Part shown: in pieces, positions 8,867 to 17,466 of the stretch | Layout: each line of letters starts with the position of its first letter | Position numbering within the stretch: position 1 is the first letter of the stretch | Assembly: GCF_002157685.2 (NCBI RefSeq) | Contig: NZ_AP026738.1 | Span: 248,001 to 312,000 of the forward strand | Length of the DNA stretch: 64,000 nt | Source of the DNA: Comamonas thiooxydans | GTDB taxonomy: Bacteria; Pseudomonadota; Gammaproteobacteria; Burkholderiales; Burkholderiaceae_C | Direction: 5' to 3' | Notes under the pieces: generated by a model | The model's database searches: none | What the model saw: only the letters and a program-made list of their open reading frames with translations | What the model was told of the DNA's origin: nothing | Position numbers and translations under genes: made by a program

Positions 8867-9730
8867 TCAATGACTCCTCTTGGCGAACAGGCCCTGCGGG
8901 CGCAGCGACAGGATCACCACCAGCAGCACGAAGGCGATGATGTCCTTGTAGTCGGTGGAGATGTAGTAGGCGCCGAAGCTCTCGGCAAAGCCGATGATCA
9001 GCCCGCCCAGCACGGCGCCCGGGATGCTGCCCATGCCGCCCAGGATGATGATCACGAAGGCCTTGGTGATGACCAGGTGGCCCATGGCCGGATAGACCAG
9101 GTTGATGGGCGCATACAGCGTGGCCGCCACGGCCGCGAGCACGCCCGAGATGGCAAAGGTCAGCATGGATACGCGGTTGGCGTCGATGCCCACCATGGAT
9201 GCGCCCTCGCGGTTCTGCGCCATGGCGATGATGGTCGCGCCCGTGATGGTGCGCGTCAGGAACAGGTGCAGGGCCACCATCAGCGCAAAGGCCGCGCCGA
9301 TGATCAGCAGGCGCTGCGCGGGCGCCGTGATGCCGCCCATCTCCACGATGGAGGTGTAGGGCGTGGGCATGCGCTGGAAGTCCGCGCCCCACAGCGCCTG
9401 GGCACCCGCTTCCAGGAACAGCAGCAGCCCGATGGAGGCGATCTTGGGATGCAGGGGCGAGGCCTTGCGCAGCGGGTGGAAGATCAGCCGCTCACTGGCG
9501 ATGCCCAGCACGGCCACGGCAACGGCCGCCACCAGCATGGCGGCCCAGTAGCCCCAGCTCCAGGCCACCATGGCCTGGAAGGCCACGAAGGCGCCGATCA
9601 TGTAGAAGCCGCCGTGCGCGAAATTGGGCACGTGCAGGATGCCGTAGACCAGGGTCAGGCCCAGGGCCACCAGGCCATAGATGCCGCCCAGCGTCAGTCC
9701 ATTGAGCACTTGCTGCAGGAAGACGTCCAT
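8867..9730 (-). CDS. livH: Branched-chain amino acid ABC transporter permease LivH
   Basis: First gene of the complete HAAT operon, 287 residues. The start at 9730 (MDVFLQQVLNGL) has AGGAGG five bases upstream; an earlier in-frame ATG lacks a ribosome site. The signature GLTLVYGILHVPNFAHGGFYMIGA is near residue 30, and the coupling helix with NREGASMVGID is in the middle. It ends LRPQGLFAKRSH. It pairs with LivM to form the membrane channel. The upstream region holds an IclR-type palindrome. Confidence 0.93.
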   Translation of the reverse strand: MDVFLQQVLNGLTLGGIYGLVALGLTLVYGILHVPNFAHGGFYMIGAFVAFQAMVAWSWGYWAAMLVAAVAVAVLGIASERLIFHPLRKASPLHPKIASIGLLLFLEAGAQALWGADFQRMPTPYTSIVEMGGITAPAQRLLIIGAAFALMVALHLFLTRTITGATIIAMAQNREGASMVGIDANRVSMLTFAISGVLAAVAATLYAPINLVYPAMGHLVITKAFVIIILGGMGSIPGAVLGGLIIGFAESFGAYYISTDYKDIIAFVLLVVILSLRPQGLFAKRSH

Positions 9731-9854
9731 CACTGCCTCCTGCCTGCCGCTGCCGGCGGCCGCCACCGGGCCGGGGTCTGTTCACGCATTGCCTTGCCTC
9801 CTTGTTTGCTGTGAGCCAGCTTAGGAGGCGGGCCGGCGCGTGATCAACCGGAAG

Positions 9855-9871
9855 ATTCCGCACAGCGGAAT
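9855..9871 (-). promoter_or_regulatory. Probable IclR-type operator upstream of livHMGF
   Basis: ATTCCGC-ACA-GCGGAAT is a perfect inverted repeat with 7-base arms, about 125 bases before the livH start. Its TTCCGC/GCGGAA shape resembles operators reported for IclR-family regulators, and an intact IclR gene lies at 3450-4256. The link is inferred. Confidence 0.5.
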
Positions 9872-10173
9872 TCCCATGGCAAACCCCAAGATCTGAGGTG
9901 GCCTGGCTGTAACCTGGATGACAGGGCCCTGGATGGGCAGCGCCGACCGGCCGGTGCCCACGCGTAGGCATGAAACAGTGTGTTGGCGGGTTGCGCAGGG
10001 AGTGGGGCGGGCGATCCGTATGCATGGCGCGCGCCTTCGCTCGCATTGCCGCGCAGTCGGCGCATGCGTAGCAGGCTGGATATGCGGTTGCCGCCTGGTT
10101 CTCAGTCCTGGCTGCTCTCCGGCCCGAGCCCAGGTGCGCCTTCGTGGAAAAGTAATTCCGGCTTGTCCCTGAC

Positions 10174-10199
10174 AAAAGGCCTGCATCCGCAGGCCTTTT
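10174..10199 (-). terminator. Bidirectional terminator downstream of the YihY-like gene
   Basis: A perfect 11-bp stem (AAAAGGCCTGC/GCAGGCCTTTT) with a 4-base loop lies 60 bases beyond the stop of the leftward gene. A/T ends on both sides allow function in either direction. Confidence 0.7.
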
Positions 10200-10259
10200 G
10201 CATTTCCGCTGAGGAAAAGATGGCGGAGAGTCTATGTATGGCAGCCTGTTGTGCTTGAT

Positions 10260-11240
10260 CTAGATGTTCTCCCCTGCGTTCTCGGGCAGGCTCTGCACAT
10301 CCATGGGTATGGCGCTGGACGGCTTGCGCGAGACAAACGGGATGCCCAGTTGGACCTTGGATTTGCTGCAGGCCTTGGCTGTGGCGGCCGAGAACAGCAG
10401 GATGGCCGAGGTGAAATAAAACCACATCAGCACGACCACCAGCGAGCCGGCTGCGCCATAGGCCGATACCACGGCGGCGGTGGACAGATACCAGGCCAGG
10501 GCCTGTTTGCCGATGGTGAACAGGGCTGCTCCCGTCAGTGAGCCCAGCAGCAGGTATCTGGTGACGGGTTTGATGCCGGTGCCCATGCGCATCAGACCCC
10601 AGAACAGCAGCACCGCAATGCCAAAGGACAGGCCCTCGTTGATCAGCCCCATCAGCGGGCCCAGCGGCACAAGCTGCAGCTCGTCATTGGCCCATTTGGT
10701 GATCATCTGGATGGCGGTCGAAAGCACCATGGACACCAGCAGCAAAAAACCCAGGCCCACGACATAGCTCAACCCCCACAGACGTGAGATGGCCATGCTC
10801 CACCAGGGCTTGTTTTCCTGCGGGCGAGACTCTTCGCCCATGGACCAGAGCTTGTCCAGCGAAGCCTGCAGCTCCACAAATACACCGGTGGCGCCCGAGA
10901 GCATCATCGCCAGACCGAGTACGGACGCGAGCGAGCCCTGATTGGCATTCTGGGCGCTGGCCAGTGCGCTCTTGACGACCTGTGCCGCGCGCTCCCCGAC
11001 CACGCTCTGTATCTGGCTGATCAAGGTGCTTTCCACATAGCTGCGATCCAGCCACCAGCCCAGCAGACCCACGACGGCCAGCAACAGCGGCGCCAGGCTC
11101 AGCATGCCGTAGAACGACATGGCGGCACTCATGCGCAGACCGTCGGCCTGCAGCCAGAGTTGTACGGAGTCGATCAGCGGTTGCAGGGGGTGGGCGAGGC
11201 GTCGCAGCTTGTGCTGCCAGCCGTAGGTATCAAAAGCCAT
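10260..11240 (-). CDS. YihY/UPF0761-type inner membrane protein
   Basis: Polytopic membrane protein of 326 residues, somewhat longer than E. coli YihY (about 290). Six hydrophobic segments can be seen. Family hallmarks are MSAAMSFYGMLSLAPLLLAVVGLLGW near residue 40, ISRLWGLSYVVGLGFLLLVSMVLS in the middle, and YGAAGSLVVVLMWFYFTSAILLFSAA near the C-terminus. The family was once misnamed RNase BN; its role is still unclear. It is a single gene, divergent from the CoA transferase gene. Confidence 0.88.
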   Translation of the reverse strand: MAFDTYGWQHKLRRLAHPLQPLIDSVQLWLQADGLRMSAAMSFYGMLSLAPLLLAVVGLLGWWLDRSYVESTLISQIQSVVGERAAQVVKSALASAQNANQGSLASVLGLAMMLSGATGVFVELQASLDKLWSMGEESRPQENKPWWSMAISRLWGLSYVVGLGFLLLVSMVLSTAIQMITKWANDELQLVPLGPLMGLINEGLSFGIAVLLFWGLMRMGTGIKPVTRYLLLGSLTGAALFTIGKQALAWYLSTAAVVSAYGAAGSLVVVLMWFYFTSAILLFSAATAKACSKSKVQLGIPFVSRKPSSAIPMDVQSLPENAGENI

Positions 11241-11602
11241 GTGTCGAATTCTGGTTGCTGAACCATGGTGGTTTTGTCAGCCTATGTCTGCTGGCTGTGA
11301 GTGCAGGCAAATATTTTGTAATTTCCGCCAGCATTCTGGCAACTCTGCCATGGTGGTCGATTTCAGCGGTTTCAAGTTTTCATCCTTTATCCGTTGAGCG
11401 ATGAATGCTCACTTTTTTGAGTTATGAATTCAATTTCATCGGCTTCTTTCAAGAAAGCGCATCGGGGTTTTCTCTAGTCAACTACGCTTGGCGACTCTCT
11501 GTGTGTCGTAGTTCAATCCGGGTTTGCACCAGTCAAAGTGCAACTCTTTAACTACAAAAAGCCATCCCGCTTCACGAAAGCTGGCGAGACGAGACACATT
11601 TC
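11241..11602. other. Divergent intergenic region, YihY-like gene / CoA transferase
   Basis: About 360 bases, clearly more AT-rich than the flanking genes (for example 11380-11450), consistent with promoters for both genes. I could not fix one hexamer pair with confidence, and I see no hairpin terminator or RNA gene. Confidence 0.45.
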
Positions 11603-13141
11603 ATGAAGACTTCCTTCACCACCGCTTCTCCTGCAGATCGTGTGCTTTGCCCTGTCTTGCGCGAACGCATCATGACGGCGGACCAGGCCGCCGGCCTGAT
11701 TCAATCCGGCATGACACTGGGTATGAGCGGCTTCACTCCCGCAGGCGCACCCAAGGCCGTGCCTCAGGCATTGGCACGCAGGATCGAAGCGCAGAACGCC
11801 AATGGCGGCAACTTCCGCATCAGTCTGTGGACGGGAGCTTCGACCTCACCCGAACTCGATGGCGCACTGGCCAAGGTGCATGGCATCGAACGCCGTCTGC
11901 CCTATCAGTCGGACCCCACGGTGCGCAAAGAGATCAACGAGGGCCGCATGCAGTATGTGGACATCCACCTCTCACATGTGGCGCAGCATGTGTGGTTCGG
12001 CTTCCTCGGTCATCTTGACGTGGCGGTGATCGAGGTTGCGGGAATCTTGCCAGACGGTCGCCTGATTCCATCGACCTCGGTGGGCAACAACAAGACCTGG
12101 CTGGAGCAGGCCGACAAGATCATTCTCGAAGTCAACAGCGCCCAGCCTGCCGAGCTCGAGGGCATGCATGACATCTACTACGGCGCGGCCGTGCCGCCCA
12201 GACGCAAGCCCATCCCCATGGCGCATCCGTTCGACCGCATTGGCGAGCCCTATCTGCATTGCGATCTGAGCAAGGTGATTGCCGTGGTACCAACGGCCCA
12301 GCGCGACAGGCTGGCGGCGTTCACGGCACCCGATGAAGGCTCCATGCGCATTGCCGAGAACATCATCGACTTTTTGCAGCACGAGGTGAAAGTGGGCCGC
12401 CTGCCGCACGAGCTGCTGCCGCTGCAGTCGGGCGTTGGCAATATCGCCAACGCCGTGCTGGCGGGGCTGAACAATGGCCCGTTCGACCACCTGAACGCCT
12501 ATACCGAGGTTCTGCAGGACGGCATGCTCGACATGCTGGAGTCGGGCAAGCTCGACACTGCATCGACCACTTCGCTGGCGTTGAGTCCGGCGGCCATGGA
12601 GCGCTTTCTGGCCAATATCGACTACTACCGCCAGCGCATCATGCTGCGCCCGCAGGAGATATCGAACCACCCGGAGCTGATCCGCCGCATGGGTTTGATT
12701 TCGATGAACGCGCTGATCGAGGCCGATATGTACGGCAACGTCAACAGCACGCATGTCATGGGCTCGTCCATCATGAACGGCATTGGCGGCAGCGGCGACT
12801 TTGCGCGCAACGCCTATCTGTCCATCTTCATGACGCCATCCACGGCCAAGGACGGCAAGATCAGCTGCATCGTGCCCATGGTCTCCCATGTCGATCACAC
12901 CGAGCACGACGTGCAGGTCATCGTGACCGAGCAGGGCCTGGCCGATCTGCGCGGCCTGGCTCCGGTGCAGCGCGCACGTCTGATCATCGAAAAATGCGTG
13001 CACCCCGACTACAAGGTGGCGATGAGCGAGTATCTGGAGCGCGCGCTGCGCGACGCACCGGGCAAGCACACGCCACATTTGCTCGACCAGGCTTATGACT
13101 GGCATCAGCGCTATCTGAAGACGGGCTCCATGCAGGCCTGA
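11603..13141 (+). CDS. Acetyl-CoA hydrolase / succinate:acetate CoA-transferase family protein
   Basis: Cytoplasmic CoA-transferase family I member, 512 residues, similar in length to Ach1p/SCACT proteins. The predicted catalytic glutamate is Glu302 in AYTEVLQDG, which forms the glutamyl-CoA thioester in this family. The CoA-binding glycine motif SGVGNIANAV precedes it (near 278-287), and the C-terminal domain contains GSGDFARNAYLS. It probably interconverts acetyl-CoA (or propionyl-CoA) and succinyl-CoA; hydrolase activity is possible. The start at 11603 (MKTSFTTAS) has only a weak ribosome site. It stands alone with its own downstream hairpin. Confidence 0.9.
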   Translation: MKTSFTTASPADRVLCPVLRERIMTADQAAGLIQSGMTLGMSGFTPAGAPKAVPQALARRIEAQNANGGNFRISLWTGASTSPELDGALAKVHGIERRLPYQSDPTVRKEINEGRMQYVDIHLSHVAQHVWFGFLGHLDVAVIEVAGILPDGRLIPSTSVGNNKTWLEQADKIILEVNSAQPAELEGMHDIYYGAAVPPRRKPIPMAHPFDRIGEPYLHCDLSKVIAVVPTAQRDRLAAFTAPDEGSMRIAENIIDFLQHEVKVGRLPHELLPLQSGVGNIANAVLAGLNNGPFDHLNAYTEVLQDGMLDMLESGKLDTASTTSLALSPAAMERFLANIDYYRQRIMLRPQEISNHPELIRRMGLISMNALIEADMYGNVNSTHVMGSSIMNGIGGSGDFARNAYLSIFMTPSTAKDGKISCIVPMVSHVDHTEHDVQVIVTEQGLADLRGLAPVQRARLIIEKCVHPDYKVAMSEYLERALRDAPGKHTPHLLDQAYDWHQRYLKTGSMQA

Positions 13142-13155
13142 GGGAGCATGCGCAA

Positions 13156-13189
13156 ACCAGAAACGCTGCCATATGGCAGCGTTTCTGGT
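13156..13189 (+). terminator. Terminator-like hairpin between convergent genes
   Basis: A perfect 15-bp stem (ACCAGAAACGCTGCC and its complement) around an ATAT loop sits 14 bases past the CoA transferase stop. The T-tract is poor on both strands, so efficiency is uncertain. Confidence 0.6.
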
Positions 13190-13266
13190 GATTCTGTCTG
13201 CAACCCGGATGGCGGCTTCGCAAAGTGCTCTGGATTTTGCAATCTGTTCCGGCGCGCGGTACGGAT

Positions 13267-14832
13267 TCAGGTCACCGGGGCCGGGTTGAACAGCACCAGC
13301 GCGTTGTGCAACTGCCAATGCTCGGCCCAGGTCTTTTTGCGGCCGCTGGCGACATCGAGCATCAGCCTGAACATTTCCCAGCCTATGTCTTCGATCGTGG
13401 CCTCGCCGTCGGCAATGCGTCCGGCGTTGATATCCATCAGATCGTGCCAGCGTCGCGCCAGGTCGCTGCGCGTGGCCACCTTGATCACCGGCACCTGTGC
13501 CAGACCGTAAGGCGTGCCCCGGCCCGTGGTGAACACATGCAGGTTCATTCCCGCCGCCAATTGCAGCGTGCCGCAGATGAAGTCGCTGGCCGGCGTGGCC
13601 GCATAGACCAGTCCGCTGCTGATGCCGCGGTCGGCCAGCCGCTGGCCCGGCGACAGCACGCCCGTGATGGGGGCCGTGCCGCTCTTGATGATGGAGCCCA
13701 TGGCCTTCTCGACGATGTTGGACAGGCCGCCCTTCTTGTTGCCGGGCGTGGTGTTGGCGCTGCGGTCCACGCGGCCCTTGTCCAGGTAGGCGTCGTACCA
13801 GGCCATCTCCTCGATCATGGCCTGGGCCACCTCGGGGCTGGATGCGCGCGAGGTGAGCTGGTCTATGCCGTCGCGCACCTCGGTCACCTCGCTGAACATC
13901 ACGGTGGCGCCCGCGCCCACCAGCAGGTCGGTGCAAAAGCCCACGGCAGGGTTGGCAGTGACGCCGCTGAAGGCGTCGCTGCCCCCGCATTGCACGCCCA
14001 CCACCAGGGCGCTGGCGGGCACGGTCTCGCGGCGACGGGCGTCGAGGCGGCGCAGATGCTGCTCGGCCTGGCGCATGATGGAGTCGATCATGGACATAAA
14101 GCCCACATGGGCCTCGTCCTGCAGGCAGACCACGTCCAGCGCAGGCTCTCGCTCATCGACGATGGGAAACGATCCCGGCGGCAGCAGCCGCTCGGGCTGC
14201 AGCTTCTCGCAGCCCAGGCTGACCACCATCACCTCGCCGCCGAAGTTCGGGTTGTGGCTGATATTGCGCAGCGTGCGCTGCGGGATCTCGGCTCCCACGG
14301 CATCGATGGCCACGCCGCAGCCATAGCTGTGCTCCAGGCCCACCACGTCGTCAACATGGGGGTATCGGGGCAGCAGCTCGGACTTGATGCGGCGCACGGC
14401 AAAGTCGAGCACCCCAGCCACGCACTGCACCGTGGTGGTGATGGCCAGGATGTTGCGCGTGCCCACGCTGCCGTCGGCATTGCGGTAGCCCTCGAAGGTA
14501 TAGCCTGCCAGCGGCTCCAGCACGGGCGGCTTGACGGTGGCGATGGGCAGGCCTTCCAGCGAGCGTGCCTCGGGCATCTGCAGCAAGCGCTCGTGCACCC
14601 AGCTGCCGGCGGCAATGGGCTTGAGCGCATAGCCGATGATCACGTTGTAGCGGCGTACCTCACCGCCTTCGGGAATGTCCATCAGCGCCACCTTGTGCGC
14701 CTGCGGAACCTTGTCAAGCAGCGTGAGGCCGGACGGCAGCACGGTGCCCGCAGGCAGGCCGCCGTCGTTGGCAACAATGGCCACGTTGTCGGCCGGATGC
14801 ATGGTGATTGAAAGTGGAGCGGGGGTACTCAT
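13267..14832 (-). CDS. garD: Galactarate dehydratase (UxaA family)
   Basis: Dehydrates galactarate to 5-dehydro-4-deoxy-D-glucarate. It is 521 residues, matching the roughly 523 of E. coli GarD. The N-terminal SAF-like domain ([15 protein letters not shown]) is followed by the UxaA catalytic region with [17 protein letters not shown] near 115, [11 protein letters not shown] near 165, [10 protein letters not shown] near 205 and [21 protein letters not shown] near 278. Conserved cysteines and histidines in these segments fit the metal-dependent mechanism. It is the last gene of the leftward aldarate operon, separated from the Bug gene by a structured repeat. The product feeds KdgD at 19590-20501. 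Confidence 0.88.
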   Translation of the reverse strand: MSTPAPLSITMHPADNVAIVANDGGLPAGTVLPSGLTLLDKVPQAHKVALMDIPEGGEVRRYNVIIGYALKPIAAGSWVHERLLQMPEARSLEGLPIATVKPPVLEPLAGYTFEGYRNADGSVGTRNILAITTTVQCVAGVLDFAVRRIKSELLPRYPHVDDVVGLEHSYGCGVAIDAVGAEIPQRTLRNISHNPNFGGEVMVVSLGCEKLQPERLLPPGSFPIVDEREPALDVVCLQDEAHVGFMSMIDSIMRQAEQHLRRLDARRRETVPASALVVGVQCGGSDAFSGVTANPAVGFCTDLLVGAGATVMFSEVTEVRDGIDQLTSRASSPEVAQAMIEEMAWYDAYLDKGRVDRSANTTPGNKKGGLSNIVEKAMGSIIKSGTAPITGVLSPGQRLADRGISSGLVYAATPASDFICGTLQLAAGMNLHVFTTGRGTPYGLAQVPVIKVATRSDLARRWHDLMDINAGRIADGEATIEDIGWEMFRLMLDVASGRKKTWAEHWQLHNALVLFNPAPVT

Positions 14833-14888
14833 GGCAATGTCTCAATTTTCTAGGGGCCTGTCGCCATCGGAGTGCAGCCCTCGCAACC

Positions 14889-15020
14889 GTCACGTCCCAA
14901 CTCAGGAACGCCGAGCAAAAGCCGCCTCGCGGCGGGGGCGCCCAGCCGAAGGCGTCGTCCCCCTCCGCGAAGCGAGAAGGGGCGCCGTGCAACGGGGAAG
15001 GCGCAAAGCGCCTCAGGGGG
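14889..15020 (-). repeat. Intercistronic structured repeat, copy A
   Basis: Begins directly after the Bug stop codon on the minus strand with CCCCCTGAGGCGC, then two GC-rich hairpins, then a long-range pair GACGCC...GGCGTT. Same family as 21525, 24136, 56002 and 60879. It is the most diverged and longest copy. Confidence 0.75.
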
Positions 15021-16019
15021 TCATTCCGCTTTAATTCCAGCAGACTTGATCACCTTGGCCCACTTGCTCACTTCGGCCTTCTGGTAGTCGGCCAGCTCAA
15101 CGGTCGTCATGTTGGATGGCAGCATGCCGAAGTTCTTGAGGCGGGCCTGGACTTCGGGCGTGGCCACGATCTTCAGGATTTCGGCATGCAGGCGGTCCAC
15201 GATGGGCTTGGGCGTGCCCGCAGGGGCGAAGACGGCCTGCCAGGAGCCCATGTCGAAACCCTTCTCGCCGGCTTCGGCAATCGTGGGTACATCGGGCAGC
15301 GATTCCAGGCGCTTGGAGCTGCTCACGGCGATGGGGCGCAGCTTGCCGGACTGGATGTGCGGGCCGACGACCAGGGCGGTGTCGAACATCATGTCCACCT
15401 GTCCGCCCATGACATCCTGCACGGCGGGACCGCTGCCCTTGTAGGGAACATGGGTGAACTTCACGCCGGTCTGGTAGGCCAGCAGTTCCAGCGCCATGTG
15501 GTTGGAGGTGCCGTTGCCCGGAGAGGCCGAGGTCAGGCCGCCCGACGAGGCCTTGGCCTTGCTGCCGGCCAGCACGTCAGCCAGTGTCTTGTAGGGGCTG
15601 GAGGCAGGCACTACCAGCACCAGAGGGCCGGAGCCGAGCATGGCGACGGGCGTGAAGGATTTGACGGGGTCGTAGTCCAGCTTGGAGTACAGGCTGACAT
15701 TGATGGCGTGCGAGCTGATGGTGCCGCCCAGAATGGTGTAACCGTCAGCCGGGGCGCGTGCCGCCAGGGCCGAACCCACGCTGCCGCCGGCGCCGCCCTT
15801 GTTCTCGATCACCACGGGCGTGCCCAGAGCCTTGCTCAGCGGCTGCGCAATCACGCGCGCCAGGGTGTCGGTATTGCCGCCGGGGGGGAAGGGCACCAGA
15901 TAGGTGATGGGCTTGCCCGTGGGCCAGTTGCCCTGCGCGGCGGCGGGCATGGCGACCAGGGCCGTGCCCAGCAGCAGGGCGCTGGCGAGGGAATGTTGGA
16001 TGAGTGTGCGGCGTTGCAT
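15021..16019 (-). CDS. Bug/TctC family tripartite tricarboxylate receptor
   Basis: Periplasmic solute-binding protein of 332 residues. The start at 16019 has GGAG ten bases upstream and a signal peptide, RRTLIQHSLASALLLGTALV then AMPAAAQG. Family motifs are YLVPFPPGGNTDTLARV just after the signal and [23 protein letters not shown] near residue 85. These are the Bug hallmarks that frame the carboxylate-binding pocket. It lies between an enolase-superfamily gene and garD, so an aldaric acid such as galactarate is a plausible ligand. No TctA/TctB membrane partner is encoded nearby. Confidence 0.92.
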   Translation of the reverse strand: MQRRTLIQHSLASALLLGTALVAMPAAAQGNWPTGKPITYLVPFPPGGNTDTLARVIAQPLSKALGTPVVIENKGGAGGSVGSALAARAPADGYTILGGTISSHAINVSLYSKLDYDPVKSFTPVAMLGSGPLVLVVPASSPYKTLADVLAGSKAKASSGGLTSASPGNGTSNHMALELLAYQTGVKFTHVPYKGSGPAVQDVMGGQVDMMFDTALVVGPHIQSGKLRPIAVSSSKRLESLPDVPTIAEAGEKGFDMGSWQAVFAPAGTPKPIVDRLHAEILKIVATPEVQARLKNFGMLPSNMTTVELADYQKAEVSKWAKVIKSAGIKAE

Positions 16020-16069
16020 GGTGCTTGTCTCCGGGAAGGGTTTGTCGTTGGAATGGTGTGGAAGCAGGT

Positions 16070-17365
16070 TCAGAAGCGCGGCTGGTGGCCGGTGAACGCG
16101 GGGTCGTACTTGCGCATCTGCCCCAGGTCGTCGCGGTTGCGGATGCCGCAATGCAGATAGTTGTCGTGCAGGCGGGCCAGGGCCTCGCGGTCCAGGGTCA
16201 CGCCAAGGCCCGGCGTGGTGGGCACGCGCAGGCTGCCCTGCTCGAACTGCAGGCGACCGCCTTCGACGACTTCCTCGTCCTGCCATGGATAGTGGGTGTC
16301 GCAGGCATAGGTCAGCAGGGGCACGCTGGCGCACAGATGTGTCATGGCCACCAGGCTCACGCCCAGGTGGGAGTTGCTGTGCATGGACAGGCCCAGGTCG
16401 AAGGTGCGGCACAGCGTGGACAGGCGCTGTGTGGCGCGCAGGCCGCCCCAGTAATGGTGGTCGCTGAGCACGATCTTCACGGGGCAGCCCATGTCGGCAT
16501 TGCGGCGGAACTCGGCAAAGTCCGTCACCACCATATTCGTGGCCAGGGGCACGTCGCACTCGCGTGCCACGGCGGCCATGCCGTCCAGGCCCGGGGCTGG
16601 GTCCTCGTAATACTCAAGCACGCCGCGCAACTGCTGCACGATCTTCAGGCTGGTCTCCACGCTCCAGTTGCCATTCGGGTCAATGCGCAGTGGTGTGCCC
16701 GGGAAGGCCTCGGCCAGCGCCAGTATGCCGGCGGCCTCCTGCTCGGGCGCCAGCGTGCCGGCCTTGAGCTTGATGCTCTGGAAGCCGTACTGGTCGATCA
16801 TGCGCCGGGCCTGGGCCACGAGCTGGGCCGGCGCCAGGGCTTCGCCCCAGGCGTCGGGTGCATAGGGCTGGCCCACATGCTCGGCGTATTTGTAGAACAG
16901 ATAGGCCGAGTAGGGCACGCGGTCGCGTGCGGGTCCGCCCAGCAGGTCGACGATGGGGGCCTGGGTCATCTGGCCCTGCAAGTCCAGCATGGCGACCTCG
17001 AAGGCGCTGACCACCTTGGCCACGGTCTTGGAGACATGGGTGCCAGGAGCCAGCGAGACCTGCTGACCCAGAAATTCCGAGGCCGTGAGCCTGGGCGGAG
17101 TGACCAGGGCGGCGACACGGGCCTCCATTTCATTGAGCGCCCAGGGCGAGAGCCCGACCAGGGCCGGTGCGGCCTTGGCCAGCGCATCCAGCATGGGCTG
17201 GTCGCCATAGCTCTCGTTGATGCCGACCAGGCCGGAAGCGGTCTCGATCTCGATGATGGATCGCAGCGCCCAGGGTTCATGAATGCCGGCGGCGTTGAGC
17301 AGCGGCGGATCACGGAAGGCAATCGGCGTGATGCGGATGTGGCGGATCTGGTGAGAAGTGCTCAT
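16070..17365 (-). CDS. Enolase-superfamily (glucarate dehydratase-like) sugar-acid dehydratase
   Basis: 431-residue member of the mandelate racemase/glucarate dehydratase group. The catalytic set is visible: KLK of SIKLKAG (acid/base lysine), metal-binding Asp in RIDPNGNW, Glu in YYEDPAPG, Asn in TNMVV, and the Asp/His dyad in SDHHYWGG and SMHSNSHLG. It is clearly diverged from the true GudD at 22795-24132, with a different N-terminus and specificity loop, and it lacks the GudD end NKRPCMVR. It heads the leftward operon with a Bug receptor and garD, and diverges from the GntR regulator. An acid-sugar dehydratase is likely; its exact substrate is unknown. Confidence 0.85.
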   Translation of the reverse strand: MSTSHQIRHIRITPIAFRDPPLLNAAGIHEPWALRSIIEIETASGLVGINESYGDQPMLDALAKAAPALVGLSPWALNEMEARVAALVTPPRLTASEFLGQQVSLAPGTHVSKTVAKVVSAFEVAMLDLQGQMTQAPIVDLLGGPARDRVPYSAYLFYKYAEHVGQPYAPDAWGEALAPAQLVAQARRMIDQYGFQSIKLKAGTLAPEQEAAGILALAEAFPGTPLRIDPNGNWSVETSLKIVQQLRGVLEYYEDPAPGLDGMAAVARECDVPLATNMVVTDFAEFRRNADMGCPVKIVLSDHHYWGGLRATQRLSTLCRTFDLGLSMHSNSHLGVSLVAMTHLCASVPLLTYACDTHYPWQDEEVVEGGRLQFEQGSLRVPTTPGLGVTLDREALARLHDNYLHCGIRNRDDLGQMRKYDPAFTGHQPRF

Positions 17366-17430
17366 CTTGAGATGACTGATGCGGCGCAGGAACTGCGGGC
17401 CGAAGTTGAAATAGGGAGTCTTTGTGGTAT

Positions 17431-17443
17431 GTTGTCGTACAAC
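17431..17443 (+). promoter_or_regulatory. GntR/FadR-type operator
   Basis: GTTGT-CGT-ACAAC is a perfect palindrome that matches the FadR-subfamily consensus TNGTNNNACNA. It lies between the divergent dehydratase and regulator genes and overlaps the predicted -35 of the regulator. A related site lies at 18531-18545. Confidence 0.65.
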
Positions 17444-17459
17444 TGAAAGCCATTATCAT
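17432..17459 (+). promoter_or_regulatory. Promoter of the GntR gene
   Basis: TTGTCG (17432-17437), a 16-base spacer and TATCAT (17454-17459). The expected start point is at or next to the ATG at 17467, so the mRNA may be leaderless. The operator covers the -35, consistent with autorepression. Confidence 0.4.
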
Positions 17460-17466
17460 CAGGCTC

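Larger units (their letters stand above)
9731..10259. other. Intergenic region upstream of the liv operon
   Basis: About 530 bases without a gene I can support. It contains the palindrome at 9855-9871 and the terminator at 10174-10199, both listed separately. The middle part (about 9900-10150) is GC-rich with short open frames but no similarity or codon pattern that I recognise. Confidence 0.5.

Noticed and set aside
7253..9814. Open frame of 853 codons opposite the liv operon
   Set aside because: Antisense to livM, livH and part of livG, which have clear family motifs; composition typical of a shadow frame.
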